Part shown: positions 53,281 through 62,525 of the stretch, piece after piece
How positions within the stretch are numbered: position 1 is the first letter of the stretch
Layout: the number at the start of each line of letters is the position of its first letter
Source: Shimia sp. CNT1-13L.2
Lineage (GTDB): Bacteria; Pseudomonadota; Alphaproteobacteria; Rhodobacterales; Rhodobacteraceae
Assembly (NCBI RefSeq): GCF_024331145.1
Contig: NZ_JANDJO010000009.1
Location: forward strand, 1 to 64,000
Direction: 5' to 3'
Length of the DNA: 64,000 nucleotides
Position numbers and translations under genes: made by a program
Notes under the pieces: model-generated
What the model was told of the DNA's origin: nothing
Database searches by the model: none
The model's input: the letters and a program-made list of their open reading frames with translations, nothing else

Positions 53281-54108
53281 ATGTCGAACGCGCAACTTGA
53301 AGCCGCCATCGAAGCCGCGTGGGAAGCCCGCGATACCATCACCCCCTCGACCGGCGGTGAAACCCGTGAAGCCATCGAAGACACGCTGAACGCGCTGGAT
53401 TCGGGCAAACTGCGTGTTGCCGAGAAGATGGAAAACGGCGACTGGCACGTGAACCAATGGGCCAAGAAAGCCGTCCTCCTTGGTTTCCGCATCAAGGACA
53501 TGGAAATCCACGACGGCGGCCCGCAGGGCGGTGGCTGGTGGGACAAGGTCGACTCCAAGTTCAAGGGCTGGGGCGACCACGAGTGGAAAGAAGCCGGCTT
53601 CCGTGCCGTGCCGAACTGCGTTGTCCGCAAATCCGCCTTCATCGCGCCGGGTGCGGTTCTGATGCCCTCCTTCGTGAACCTCGGCGCTTACGTTGACGAA
53701 GGCACCATGGTTGACACCTGGGCCACCGTTGGCTCCTGCGCGCAGATCGGCAAGAACGTGCACCTCTCCGGCGGCGTCGGCATCGGCGGCGTTCTGGAGC
53801 CGATGCAGGCCGGTCCGACCATCATCGAGGACAACTGCTTTATCGGCGCCCGTTCGGAAGTTGTCGAAGGCTGCATCGTGCGCGAAGGCTCGGTCCTTGG
53901 CATGGGTGTTTTCATCGGCCAGTCGACCAAGATCGTCGATCGCGAAACCGGCGAAGTAATGTACGGCGAAGTGCCGGCAGGTTCGGTTGTTGTTGCGGGC
54001 TCGATGCCCTCGAAGAACGGCATCAACCTCTACTGCGCTGTGATCGTGAAACGCGTTGACGCCAAGACCCGTTCGAAAACCTCGATCAACGATCTGCTGC
54101 GCGACTGA
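53281..54108 (+). CDS. dapD: Tetrahydrodipicolinate N-succinyltransferase
   Basis: A 275-residue left-handed parallel beta-helix enzyme that uses succinyl-CoA in the lysine/meso-diaminopimelate pathway. Hexapeptide repeats are seen from about 120 to 240, and the C-terminal motif ends NDLLRD. The later step, dapE, is at 60630 in the same window. It has its own terminator. Confidence 0.96.
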   Translation: MSNAQLEAAIEAAWEARDTITPSTGGETREAIEDTLNALDSGKLRVAEKMENGDWHVNQWAKKAVLLGFRIKDMEIHDGGPQGGGWWDKVDSKFKGWGDHEWKEAGFRAVPNCVVRKSAFIAPGAVLMPSFVNLGAYVDEGTMVDTWATVGSCAQIGKNVHLSGGVGIGGVLEPMQAGPTIIEDNCFIGARSEVVEGCIVREGSVLGMGVFIGQSTKIVDRETGEVMYGEVPAGSVVVAGSMPSKNGINLYCAVIVKRVDAKTRSKTSINDLLRD

Positions 54109-54131
54109 TCCCGGACGCCAGCCTGACAGTC

Positions 54132-54166
54132 AAAGCCGTGCGAGACCCGTCTCGCGCGGCTTTTTT
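54132..54166 (+). terminator. Terminator of dapD
   Basis: A long stem AAAGCCGTGCGAGA / TCTCGCGCGGCTTT with one G-U pair, followed by TTTTTT. It abuts the stop of the next minus-strand gene. Confidence 0.9.
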
Positions 54167-55241
54167 AATCCGCCCGGTAGGTCGCCCCGAACCACTTTTC
54201 CAGAAGCGCGTTATAGGTGCCGTCCTCCTGCAACTCCAGCAGGGTGCGGTTGATCGGCTCGCGCATCATGCTGCCGGTGGGCAGGGCGATGCCGTAGTTC
54301 TCGGGCCGGTACACCCGATCAATCAGGCGCGCCTTGCCGGCCCCTTCGCCCTGCGCATAGTAGGCAAGGATCGGGCCGTCAAAGACCACCGCATCCGCAT
54401 CACCGGTGGCAAAGGCGCGCAGCATCTTTTGCGGATCATCATGGCCGACATAGTCGATCTGGCGCCCGGCAAGGAATTCAGAGCTGGTCGAGCCGCTCAC
54501 CGTGGCCACGGTCCGGTTGTCCAGGTCGTTGATCGAATCCACGTTCGACTGCAGGGCATCCACCGTCACCGCCGCCGTGATAGTCGCCACGAAGACCGAC
54601 ACCACAAACAGGCTCGACACCACCAGAACCACCGCAAAGAACCGCCCGAAGCGCGACATCGGCATCCGCTCTTCGAAACCGCCGTTCACCACAAGGTTCA
54701 GCGCCCACCAGAAAGACGGGAACATCGCATCCTTGGCAGAGCGGTCGAAAAACGGCTGGTGTCGCCGTTCGAAAACCCACATCAACATGCCGCCACCGAA
54801 CAGCACGCCCAGCGCGATCAGCCCGAGGAACAGGATTTCTCGGGTCATCAGAACGCCGATCTGCTGAAAGGTGCCCTCTTCGCGCGGCAGCATGATCTGC
54901 AATCCGCTTTCAAAGATCGGCAGCGAAAAATCCATCTCGCTTTCGCGGGCCGCGGTGATCGAGATGTTGGCAATCGCGCCATCGACGCTGTCATTGCGCA
55001 CCTGGTCCAGCATCTCGCCAAACGTCGGCGAGGGCACAAAGCGCACCTCGTGGCCAAGGCGCGTCGCGATCTCGCGCATCAGGTCGATGCTGAAGCCGGT
55101 CGCCTCGCCCTCATCGAGAATGGCAAAGGGCGGGCGGTGTACTGACGAGAAGACTAAGGAGTCCGTGCTCTGCGCAAAAGACGCCTGAACCACGGATACC
55201 AATAGCGCCACGGCAAGCGTGACGGTCTTCACGATTTTCAT
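54165..55241 (-). CDS. Ionotropic-glutamate-receptor-like ion channel
   Basis: A 358-residue protein with a signal peptide (MKIVKTV...SFAQ), then a periplasmic amino-acid-binding domain split by a two-helix pore insertion: S1 (25-130), TM1 (135-157), P-loop (172-188), TM2 (199-228) and S2 (235-350). Arg99 and Asp288 are candidates for ligand contacts. The pore region lacks TVGYG; it reads NLVVNGGFEE, so it is not a K+-type filter. Proteins of this design are prokaryotic relatives of animal glutamate receptors. Opening on amino acids is inferred. Confidence 0.85.
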   Translation of the reverse strand: MKIVKTVTLAVALLVSVVQASFAQSTDSLVFSSVHRPPFAILDEGEATGFSIDLMREIATRLGHEVRFVPSPTFGEMLDQVRNDSVDGAIANISITAARESEMDFSLPIFESGLQIMLPREEGTFQQIGVLMTREILFLGLIALGVLFGGGMLMWVFERRHQPFFDRSAKDAMFPSFWWALNLVVNGGFEERMPMSRFGRFFAVVLVVSSLFVVSVFVATITAAVTVDALQSNVDSINDLDNRTVATVSGSTSSEFLAGRQIDYVGHDDPQKMLRAFATGDADAVVFDGPILAYYAQGEGAGKARLIDRVYRPENYGIALPTGSMMREPINRTLLELQEDGTYNALLEKWFGATYRAD

Positions 55242-55340
55242 AGACCCAACCCATCCCATTTGTTCGGACCGTCTTCCTTCATGGCCCGTCATGGCGGCAG
55301 GGTCAACGCGGCATGGCGCTACGTCACCAGTAAATACACG

Positions 55341-56912
55341 TTATTGGACAAGCAGCGCCCGCGCTTCGAAACCACGAAGAGAAATCCGTGCGCTTGGACC
55401 ATAGTCAAAACCCTTCGACCAGTCGCGCGACGGCATCAGCCGCAGAATCTCTTCCCGGGTCTCGGCATCAAACGCCCCGACGGTTTCTTCGCCCGGGTGA
55501 TAGCTCTCGCTGTCCAGCCCGTTGCCGCGCACGATCTCGTGGCGGTCAAACAGGATGTGCACATAGGTCACGTCCGATCCATCGGCACGACGGCGGATGG
55601 TGCTGTCATTCACCAGGTCCTTGGCCTTGACCAGAACCTCGCTCTCGCCAAACAGAAGGCTGGCCCGCGCCGAGGTCAGAAGCACCCGGTGGTTGGGGGA
55701 AAACTCGACCCGACCATGATGGCCCAGCGCGCCCGCTTCGAAACAGACCGGCGCATCCAGACCATCGGCCTTGCGCGTGGTGCGCCCGATCCAGCGCAGC
55801 GGCTGGAACCCGTTGTCGCGGGTCAGAACAAGATCACCGGCAGACAGGTCCTCAACGTTCACCTCGCCCTTGTCGGTGATCACCTTGGTGCCCGCCACGA
55901 AACAGGGTGCCGTGGTCAGGTTCACAAAACCAACGTCGGTGTTTCCGAGATCATCCGCCACCGTGTAGGAGAACACGTTGGTGCCAAGCTCCCCGTCCGA
56001 TTCAATCGTCACCGTACCGTCGGCATTGAAGGTCACGCTTTCGCCGGTCGGCAGGATGATCGGTGTCCCCACCACGACCTCTTCGCCGTTGATATGGGTG
56101 ATGTTCAGCGTCGCGCCCGTCGAACTGGTGTCATTGTCACGCAGGTCAAAGGTGTATTCGCCGGTCTTGCCGATGGTCAGGTCATCATCCCCCGCCACCA
56201 GCGCGGTCTGGATCGAATCCCCAGCAATCAGCAGGTTACTGTCATAGATCCCGTCCCCACCGTCGGCGATGGCGATCTTGATGGTGTTCTCTTCGCCGGG
56301 GTTCACATTCGCCTTCAGCGTCATGGTAACGGTGAAACCGTCCATCTCAGTGTTGGCAACTTCGGCGTTCTGCGGGTTGTCGATATAGAGGTTCTCGTTC
56401 GACCCGGTGTTGATGTTGTTGATGGTGATATCGCCATCGCCAACCGTCAGCTCGGCCTTTTCGCCATTGACCCAGATGCCAACCGCGTCGTTGTAACCGG
56501 AATTCACGTACTCAAGGTATTCTTCCGACGAAAACACCACCTGCATCGTCAGGACAGAGCCCTGAGGCACAAAAGTGGCCTCGAAGATCGCGGCATCATA
56601 GGTCTTGGCGCTGGCAATCGCCTCGAGGTCGGAATCACCCGCCAGTTTCCAATCGGTTGACTCGTTCGCCTGCTGGTTCGGATCACCGCTGTCGCGCGTC
56701 ACGTCCGTCGCCTTGCCGGTCGACAGGATCACGCCGGAGTCCGATGGCGTCAGGTTGGGGGCAACCGTATCGCCATTTGAGTAAATCCCCGACGCCTCGG
56801 TTGCGCCGGTGTAAGTTGCTGATTTGATCGTGATACCTGAGCCGAACATCGCCTCGGCCATCGCCATTGCAGAAGCGGACGTGTTTATCGGCAGCTCGGA
56901 AGCCGTTACCAT
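55341..56912 (-). CDS. Choice-of-anchor L / Hint domain protein (copy A)
   Basis: A 523-residue protein. Residues 1-240 form a choice-of-anchor L domain (SGVILSTG, DSNLLIAGDSIQ), 245-335 an Ig-like linker, 336-470 a Hint domain with Cys337 (PCFVAGT) and His408 (SPNHRVLL), then a short tail. No N-terminal signal is visible. It resembles proteins exported by type I secretion, and self-cleavage at the Cys is expected. The ATG at 56912 has GAGG seven bases upstream; one five bases earlier is too close. Confidence 0.87.
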   Translation of the reverse strand: MVTASELPINTSASAMAMAEAMFGSGITIKSATYTGATEASGIYSNGDTVAPNLTPSDSGVILSTGKATDVTRDSGDPNQQANESTDWKLAGDSDLEAIASAKTYDAAIFEATFVPQGSVLTMQVVFSSEEYLEYVNSGYNDAVGIWVNGEKAELTVGDGDITINNINTGSNENLYIDNPQNAEVANTEMDGFTVTMTLKANVNPGEENTIKIAIADGGDGIYDSNLLIAGDSIQTALVAGDDDLTIGKTGEYTFDLRDNDTSSTGATLNITHINGEEVVVGTPIILPTGESVTFNADGTVTIESDGELGTNVFSYTVADDLGNTDVGFVNLTTAPCFVAGTKVITDKGEVNVEDLSAGDLVLTRDNGFQPLRWIGRTTRKADGLDAPVCFEAGALGHHGRVEFSPNHRVLLTSARASLLFGESEVLVKAKDLVNDSTIRRRADGSDVTYVHILFDRHEIVRGNGLDSESYHPGEETVGAFDAETREEILRLMPSRDWSKGFDYGPSARISLRGFEARALLVQ

Positions 56913-57286
56913 ACTCATACCTCAATACTTTTTACACTACTCGTTGCAGCCTACATCGCATGAAAAGGGCGATTCTTCTATTGGTTGAGTCGGGAACACT
57001 CTGATGCGGAAACGCGAACAATCACCACCATGAGACGCTGGAGTTCGTGTTCACCCGGGGCCAGCCAATTGCACTCATAAAGCTCTACCACAGTACCCTT
57101 AACTTCCACTCATCCAACTTCTGAACTGTCCCGGATGAACGATCCCTTTCTATCAGCACGCGTCTTGAAAAACTCTTGCGCGAAGGAAGGAAAATGCCGG
57201 GCAATAGATACAAATCCTACCCTTTCGGATAGGCCGCACAGCTACGGCGCTTGACGCCTCTCCCCTGCCCGCGTTAAGGCCCGCGC
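56913..57286. other. Divergent promoter region of a Hint gene
   Basis: A 374-base gap with an AT-richer middle. It must hold promoters for the minus-strand Hint gene and for the plus-strand gene at 57287. A TTGACG...TTAAGG pair (17-base gap) sits about 13-40 bases before the latter. I see no other structure. Confidence 0.5.
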
Positions 57287-57655
57287 ATGGAAAAGCCCAA
57301 GAAGAAATCCCGCCAACAGGTTTACACCCTCCTGGTTCAGGTCGGTCGCAAGGATGGCGACGGTCTGCCCGAAGGGGCAACCGGCGCGGCGCTGATGATC
57401 TATGCCAGCGGCGTCGACGAAGCCGAGGCGGTGCGCGAAACCGTGGCCATTCTCAAGCAGGCTGATCTCGCCCCGCTTGATGTCACCGGCTATGGCACGT
57501 TGGAAGAGCGCGAGGCACAGGGCCACGACATTCCCGCCGAAGAACAGGAGCTGATGCAGCGTGCACTGGATGAGAATTCCGTGGTCGTTGCCCAGATGAC
57601 CGAGTTCTACAACGGCGAGGAAAGCATGGACGCCAGCGACGAGATCGCCAACTGA
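57287..57655 (+). CDS. Hypothetical protein inside the Hint cluster
   Basis: A 122-residue acidic protein starting MEKPKKKSRQQVYTLL. An alternating strand-helix pattern suggests a small alpha/beta fold. No family is recognised. It has no obvious ribosome binding site; its start lies only about 13 bases after a possible -10 element, so the message may be nearly leaderless. Its TGA stop abuts the stop of the next gene. Confidence 0.65.
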   Translation: MEKPKKKSRQQVYTLLVQVGRKDGDGLPEGATGAALMIYASGVDEAEAVRETVAILKQADLAPLDVTGYGTLEEREAQGHDIPAEEQELMQRALDENSVVVAQMTEFYNGEESMDASDEIAN

Positions 57656-58741
57656 TCAGGCCGCCCGCTGTTCCGACAACACGATGGCTTCATAGTCGCC
57701 CAGAACCGGATAGGCCGCGCCACGGTGCTCGGGCAAGGTGTTGCGCGGCAGGTGCCCAAACAGGCTTGATTTCAGGATATCCGGTTTCCGCCTGATCCGG
57801 CCCACGTCCATGGTTTCCACATAGGTGCCCGCCGTCTGAACCGCCTGATGGTCCGGCAGTACGACCTGGCAATAGGTCACCAGGGTCTGATCGCGCTCCC
57901 GCACTGCGGCACTGCCTTTGACAAGATGGCTGGCCGGCACCAGAACCTGCTCGGCGCCGAACAGGTATTCAACCCGGCTGCCACCCACCACGATCCGCTG
58001 GTAAGGCGCCACCACGATATCTGCCTTCAACCCGAAATAGGGATGCCTGAGCCGCACCGGACGGAACAGGCCACGCGCCGGAACCGTACGTTTCACCACG
58101 TGCAGCACCGGTTGCAACGACCCCTCCAGCGTTTCCACCAGATCGCCCCGTTGCAACGCCCCGACTGCCCTGATGCCAAGCGATGTCAGGACAGGCGTTT
58201 CCTCGGTCAGCCCCGGCATCGGCCCGATCGGCTCGATCCGGTCAGAGGCGGCCAGAAAACACACGTCTTCCGACATCCATCCCGCCGCCGGGTTCAGAAC
58301 CATTTCCCGAATGTCTTCCAGCGTCATGCGAACAGGGCCGCGCAGGATGGTCTGGAAACTGCGGGCCATGTCCGGCCGCTCGATCACAAGCCGCGCCCAG
58401 TCGTGATCGCGATCCCAGCTATAGGTGATGCGCAACACATCCGTACGCTGCGCCTCGGCGTCATGGCGCAACGTGGCATGTAGCATCGCCTCGCCCCGGC
58501 TGTGCACCAGGGTGACACCACCACCCGGCAGCGCCTTGAGCATGAAACTCAGGCCATGTTCAAACCCGCGCTCCAGCCCGAGAAGAAGCTGGGGCCGGTC
58601 GTCGGGCGACAGCCGCGTTTCCAGCAACAGGCTTCCGCGCCGCAATTCCTGCCCCGGATCATCCGCACCCGCGCGCGCACCCGAAAGCCCTCGGGCTTCG
58701 AACCGGGCGTTTTCGCGATCTGCGATGGCGATCCAGGTCAT
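57656..58741 (-). CDS. Degenerate Hint-like protein
   Basis: A 361-residue protein. Residues 1-170 have no clear relation to a known domain. From about 176 the Hint fold can be traced by VLTSLGIRAVGALQRGDLVE and EYLFGAEQVLVPASHLV. At the Cys position is Gly177 (PGLTEET), and at the SPNHR position it reads APYQR, so the Hint nucleophile and conserved His are lost. It is 14 bases downstream of copy B and likely co-transcribed. It may be a regulator or partner of the active Hint proteins. Confidence 0.78.
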   Translation of the reverse strand: MTWIAIADRENARFEARGLSGARAGADDPGQELRRGSLLLETRLSPDDRPQLLLGLERGFEHGLSFMLKALPGGGVTLVHSRGEAMLHATLRHDAEAQRTDVLRITYSWDRDHDWARLVIERPDMARSFQTILRGPVRMTLEDIREMVLNPAAGWMSEDVCFLAASDRIEPIGPMPGLTEETPVLTSLGIRAVGALQRGDLVETLEGSLQPVLHVVKRTVPARGLFRPVRLRHPYFGLKADIVVAPYQRIVVGGSRVEYLFGAEQVLVPASHLVKGSAAVRERDQTLVTYCQVVLPDHQAVQTAGTYVETMDVGRIRRKPDILKSSLFGHLPRNTLPEHRGAAYPVLGDYEAIVLSEQRAA

Positions 58742-58755
58742 CTTGATGTGATCCC

Positions 58756-60321
58756 CTATGCCACCTTGCTACGCCCCAGAAGCACATCTGCCTCAAAGGT
58801 CCGCAATGTCCGCCGCGCGGCCGGGCCATAGCCCTCGCCCGTCTTCACATCCAGCTCCGGAAACAGCGTGCCGATCTCCTCGACAATCTCTTCCTCGAAA
58901 AGGTTGTTGATCTGCGGCCCCGGCAAAAAGCTCTCGGTCTCAAGACCTTGCGAAAACACGATCTGGTGGCTGTCGAACAGGATATGGAAATAGGTCACGC
59001 TCCCGCCTGTCTCTCGGCACACCTGGTCATGCCCAAGCAGGTCTTTTGCCTTCACGAGAACCTCTGACTCGCCAAACAGCATCTCGGCCGCCGCATCGCG
59101 GAGCAGCACCCGGTGCTGCGGGGAAACCACCAGAGTCGCGTGATCCCCGAAGGTATTCGCCTCGATCCGGATCGGTGCCAGCGCACCTTCAGCGGGCACC
59201 GTCCGCTGGCCAACCCAGCGCACAGGCTGCGCCCCGTCATCAAAGGTCTCGACAAGATCACCCTCATCAAGGTCTTCCACCGGCACATCTCCAAGCGGTG
59301 TGCGGATCAACGTGCCCTTCACGAAACAGGGCGCCGCGTTGATGGTGACAAACCCCACGTCCGTGGTGCCCACATCGTTCTCGACCTTGTAGGTAAAGTT
59401 GGCCACTTCTTCGTCGCTGTCGGATTCAATCGTGACCGTACCGTCCGCGTTCAGCGTGATCACCTGCCCCGTCGCCAGCGTCACCGAAGATCCCGCCGTC
59501 ACCACCTGCCCGTTGATGTGGGTGATTGTCAGCGTGCTGCCGGTGTTGGTGTCATTGGCCAGAAGGTCCACCGTCTTGGTGGCATCCAGCCCGATATTCA
59601 CCGTGTCGGTATTGGCAATCACCGAGGTCTGCACGGAATCCGCCGCGATCAGCAGGTTCGAGTCATAGCTCGAATCCGAGACATCGGCGATCGCGATGCG
59701 AATGTCGTTCTCTTCACCCGGATTGACCTGCATGGTCAGGGTCATGGTGATGGTGAACCCGTCCATCTCGGTGTTGTAGGCATCGTTGGTGTTGTCCACG
59801 AACAGGCTCTGGTTCTCGCCGCCATTCACGTTGCCCGGGTCAACATCCCCATTGCCGATCTCCATCGGCACCAGTTCCCCGTTCACCCAGACCGCCACGA
59901 AATCCTGGTAGATCGAGTTGACGTACTCCGGGTACTCCTCCGAGGCAAAGACGAACTGCATCGTCATCGTGTCGCCGGTCGGGATGAAAGTCACATCCAG
60001 ATAGGCCGCGTCATAGGTGTTCGCACCCGCCACCGCGTTGAACTCGGACACGTTGTTCGGTCCGCTGGAACTGGTGGTCTGGTTGGTGTCCTGGTTGAAC
60101 TGGCCATTCCGGTTCGCAAAGTAGCGCACATCGCCTGTCGACAGCATCACGCCGGTGTCCGATGGGGCCACCCCCGGCGAAACCGAATCCGCGTTCGAAT
60201 ACACCCCCGAGGAATCCCGGTCGCCGGTATAGTCCGCCGACACAACGGTGACACCCTCGCCAAAAATGGTTTCCGCCATCTCCATATCGCTGGCGTTGCG
60301 ATCTACCGGAAGTCTTGCCAT
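58756..60321 (-). CDS. Choice-of-anchor L / Hint domain protein (copy B)
   Basis: A 521-residue paralogue of the gene at 55341, with the same order: choice-of-anchor L (about 10-235), linker, Hint with Cys332 (PCFVKGT) and SPQHRVLL. It differs most in the first 150 residues. It lacks a signal peptide. The start ATG follows GGGGCAG. Its operon includes the degenerate Hint protein downstream. Confidence 0.87.
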   Translation of the reverse strand: MARLPVDRNASDMEMAETIFGEGVTVVSADYTGDRDSSGVYSNADSVSPGVAPSDTGVMLSTGDVRYFANRNGQFNQDTNQTTSSSGPNNVSEFNAVAGANTYDAAYLDVTFIPTGDTMTMQFVFASEEYPEYVNSIYQDFVAVWVNGELVPMEIGNGDVDPGNVNGGENQSLFVDNTNDAYNTEMDGFTITMTLTMQVNPGEENDIRIAIADVSDSSYDSNLLIAADSVQTSVIANTDTVNIGLDATKTVDLLANDTNTGSTLTITHINGQVVTAGSSVTLATGQVITLNADGTVTIESDSDEEVANFTYKVENDVGTTDVGFVTINAAPCFVKGTLIRTPLGDVPVEDLDEGDLVETFDDGAQPVRWVGQRTVPAEGALAPIRIEANTFGDHATLVVSPQHRVLLRDAAAEMLFGESEVLVKAKDLLGHDQVCRETGGSVTYFHILFDSHQIVFSQGLETESFLPGPQINNLFEEEIVEEIGTLFPELDVKTGEGYGPAARRTLRTFEADVLLGRSKVA

Positions 60322-60629
60322 AGCTTCTGCCCCAACATGTTCTCATGCCAAGGCACTGCATACAGCTGCGCGCACCGGTGCGTCCGGCGCTATTGTCCTG
60401 CGATGTGACCCGAAACCGCTCGATACGGGTTGGGCACTCTGGGTGGCCTGTTTCGGCCTTGCTGCTGTTGACCTGCCTCGGTCTTGTTATTGCCCTCACT
60501 AAACACAAATCCCGCCCGCTTGTTAAGGGCTTCCTGCCCCCGCAGCGGGGCAATCAGGGCGATTTGTGGCTTTCCGGTGCCAAATCCATGTGCCACAAAG
60601 CCGGGCAAGCCAAACTCTGCGAGACCGCC
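60322..60629. other. Divergent gap between a Hint gene and dapE
   Basis: A gap of 308 bases. It must hold promoters in both directions. A TTGACC is seen near 60468, but no well-spaced -10 follows. I see no gene, repeat or strong hairpin. Confidence 0.5.
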
Positions 60630-61775
60630 ATGACCAAGACCGACGCCGCCGCCCTCACCGCTGACCTGATCCGCTGCCCTTCGGTGACCCCCGAAGAAGG
60701 GGGCGCGCTTGTGCTTCTCCAAGGCCTGCTGGCCGATGCCGGGTTCGAATGCACCCGCGTTGATCGTGGTGGTATCGCCAACCTCTTTGCCCGCTGGGGG
60801 GCCAAGGGCCACGCCCGCACCTTCGGCTTCAACGGCCACACCGATGTGGTGCCCGTCGGCGACGAAGCCGCCTGGACCATGCCGCCCTTCGGTGCAGAGA
60901 TCAAAGAGGGCATCATGTATGGCCGCGGCGCCACCGACATGAAATCCGGTGTCGCCGCCTTTGCCGCCGCCGCCATTGATTTCGTCCAGACCACCCCGCC
61001 GGAAGGCGCCATCATCCTCACCATCACCGGTGACGAAGAAGGCGATGCGCTCGACGGCACCACTGCCCTGCTCGACTACATGGATCGCGAAGACGAGAAG
61101 ATGGCGGTCTGCCTTGTCGGCGAACCCACCTGCCCGAACGAAATGGGCGACATGATGAAGATCGGCCGTCGCGGTTCGCTCACCGCCTATTTCACCTTCA
61201 CCGGCATTCAGGGCCACTCGGCCTATCCGCACCGCGCGAAAAACCCGCTGCCGGCCATGGCCCGCCTGATGGACCGCATGTCCTCGCACAGCCTCGATGA
61301 AGGCACCGACCACTTCGACGCCTCGACCCTTGCCGTGGTGACGATGGACACCGGCAACCCCGCCACCAACGTGATTCCCGCCGAATGCCGCGCCACCGTG
61401 AACATCCGGTTCAACGACGCCCACAGCGGGGCCTCGCTGACCGACTGGATGCAGGGGCTGGTGGATGAGGTGGCACAAGACACCGGCGTCGAGATCGGCA
61501 TCAGCGTCAAGATCTCCGGCGAAAGTTTCATCACGCCTCCGGGTCCGCTCTCCGATCTGGTGGCCGCCGCCGTCACCGCCGAAACCGGCCGTACCCCGGA
61601 ACTCTCTACCTCCGGCGGCACCTCGGACGCCCGCTTTGTTCAGCACCACTGCCCGGTGGTGGAATTCGGACTTGTGGGCAAGACCATGCACAAGGTCGAT
61701 GAAAACGTCCCCGTCGACCAGATCCACCAGCTGAAAGAGATCTACAGCCGCATCCTTCGAGACTATTTCGCCTGA
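60630..61775 (+). CDS. dapE: Succinyl-diaminopimelate desuccinylase
   Basis: A 381-residue di-zinc M20 enzyme that removes succinate to give LL-diaminopimelate. Metal and catalytic motifs: [28 protein letters not shown] and the later AEPTC-type segment (GEPTCPN). The start ATG at 60630 fits family N-termini though its binding site is weak. Together with dapD it marks the succinylase route. Confidence 0.96.
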   Translation: MTKTDAAALTADLIRCPSVTPEEGGALVLLQGLLADAGFECTRVDRGGIANLFARWGAKGHARTFGFNGHTDVVPVGDEAAWTMPPFGAEIKEGIMYGRGATDMKSGVAAFAAAAIDFVQTTPPEGAIILTITGDEEGDALDGTTALLDYMDREDEKMAVCLVGEPTCPNEMGDMMKIGRRGSLTAYFTFTGIQGHSAYPHRAKNPLPAMARLMDRMSSHSLDEGTDHFDASTLAVVTMDTGNPATNVIPAECRATVNIRFNDAHSGASLTDWMQGLVDEVAQDTGVEIGISVKISGESFITPPGPLSDLVAAAVTAETGRTPELSTSGGTSDARFVQHHCPVVEFGLVGKTMHKVDENVPVDQIHQLKEIYSRILRDYFA

Positions 61776-61866
61776 AATCGTCTCGCACAGACGTGACCGG
61801 ACAGCCCTCGACAACAGGGGATTTGCGGCTCTAATCAGGCACGAACCGCCCCGAAAGGACACCCCG

Positions 61867-62466
61867 ATGCCTCCACGCCCAAGCCTTGTTGTCATGGTCA
61901 AAGACCCGCGCCCGGGCCGCGTGAAAACCCGGTTGGGCCGTGACATCGGCATGACCCGGGCGGCCTGGTGGTTCCGCCATCAATGCCGTGCCCTGCTGCG
62001 TCGCCTTGACGATCCGCGCTGGGATCTCACCCTCGCGGTGGCCCCGGATCACGCCGGATTGCAAAGCCGCGTCTGGCCTGCCCACCTGCCACGCATTCCG
62101 CAGGGGGCCGGCGATCTTGGTGACCGCATGGCCCGCGCCCTGCGCTCCATGCCGCCCGGTCCGACGCTGATCATCGGGGCCGACATTCCCGGCATCCAGC
62201 CCGCCCACATCGCCCGCGCCTTCCGCGCCCTTGGCGATCACGACGCGGTTTTTGGTCCGGCGGATGACGGGGGCTACTGGCTGGTCGGATTGCGGCACGG
62301 CGCACGTGCCCCCGCGACCCTCTTCCAGAATATCCGCTGGTCCACAGAACACGCGCTGGCCGACAGCATGGCCTCCCTGCCCGGCCTCTCCATCGCCCTC
62401 ACCGACACCCTGCGCGATGTCGATACCGTTGCCGATCTGACCCCCGCCCCCGATCGCGCCGCGTAA
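61867..62466 (+). CDS. DUF2064 / TIGR04282 glycosyltransferase-like protein
   Basis: A 199-residue nucleotidyl-transferase-like fold. Signatures: VMVKDPRPGRVKTRLG (start) and IIGADIPGI, FGPADDGGYWLVGL. Some members are placed in arsenosugar synthesis, but the role here is not defined. Start after AAAGGACACCCCG. Confidence 0.85.
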   Translation: MPPRPSLVVMVKDPRPGRVKTRLGRDIGMTRAAWWFRHQCRALLRRLDDPRWDLTLAVAPDHAGLQSRVWPAHLPRIPQGAGDLGDRMARALRSMPPGPTLIIGADIPGIQPAHIARAFRALGDHDAVFGPADDGGYWLVGLRHGARAPATLFQNIRWSTEHALADSMASLPGLSIALTDTLRDVDTVADLTPAPDRAA

Positions 62467-62525
62467 ACCAACCCGCTTTTCCGCATGACGCGGCGATTGC
62501 CCCATGCTAGGGCGGGAACATGCAT

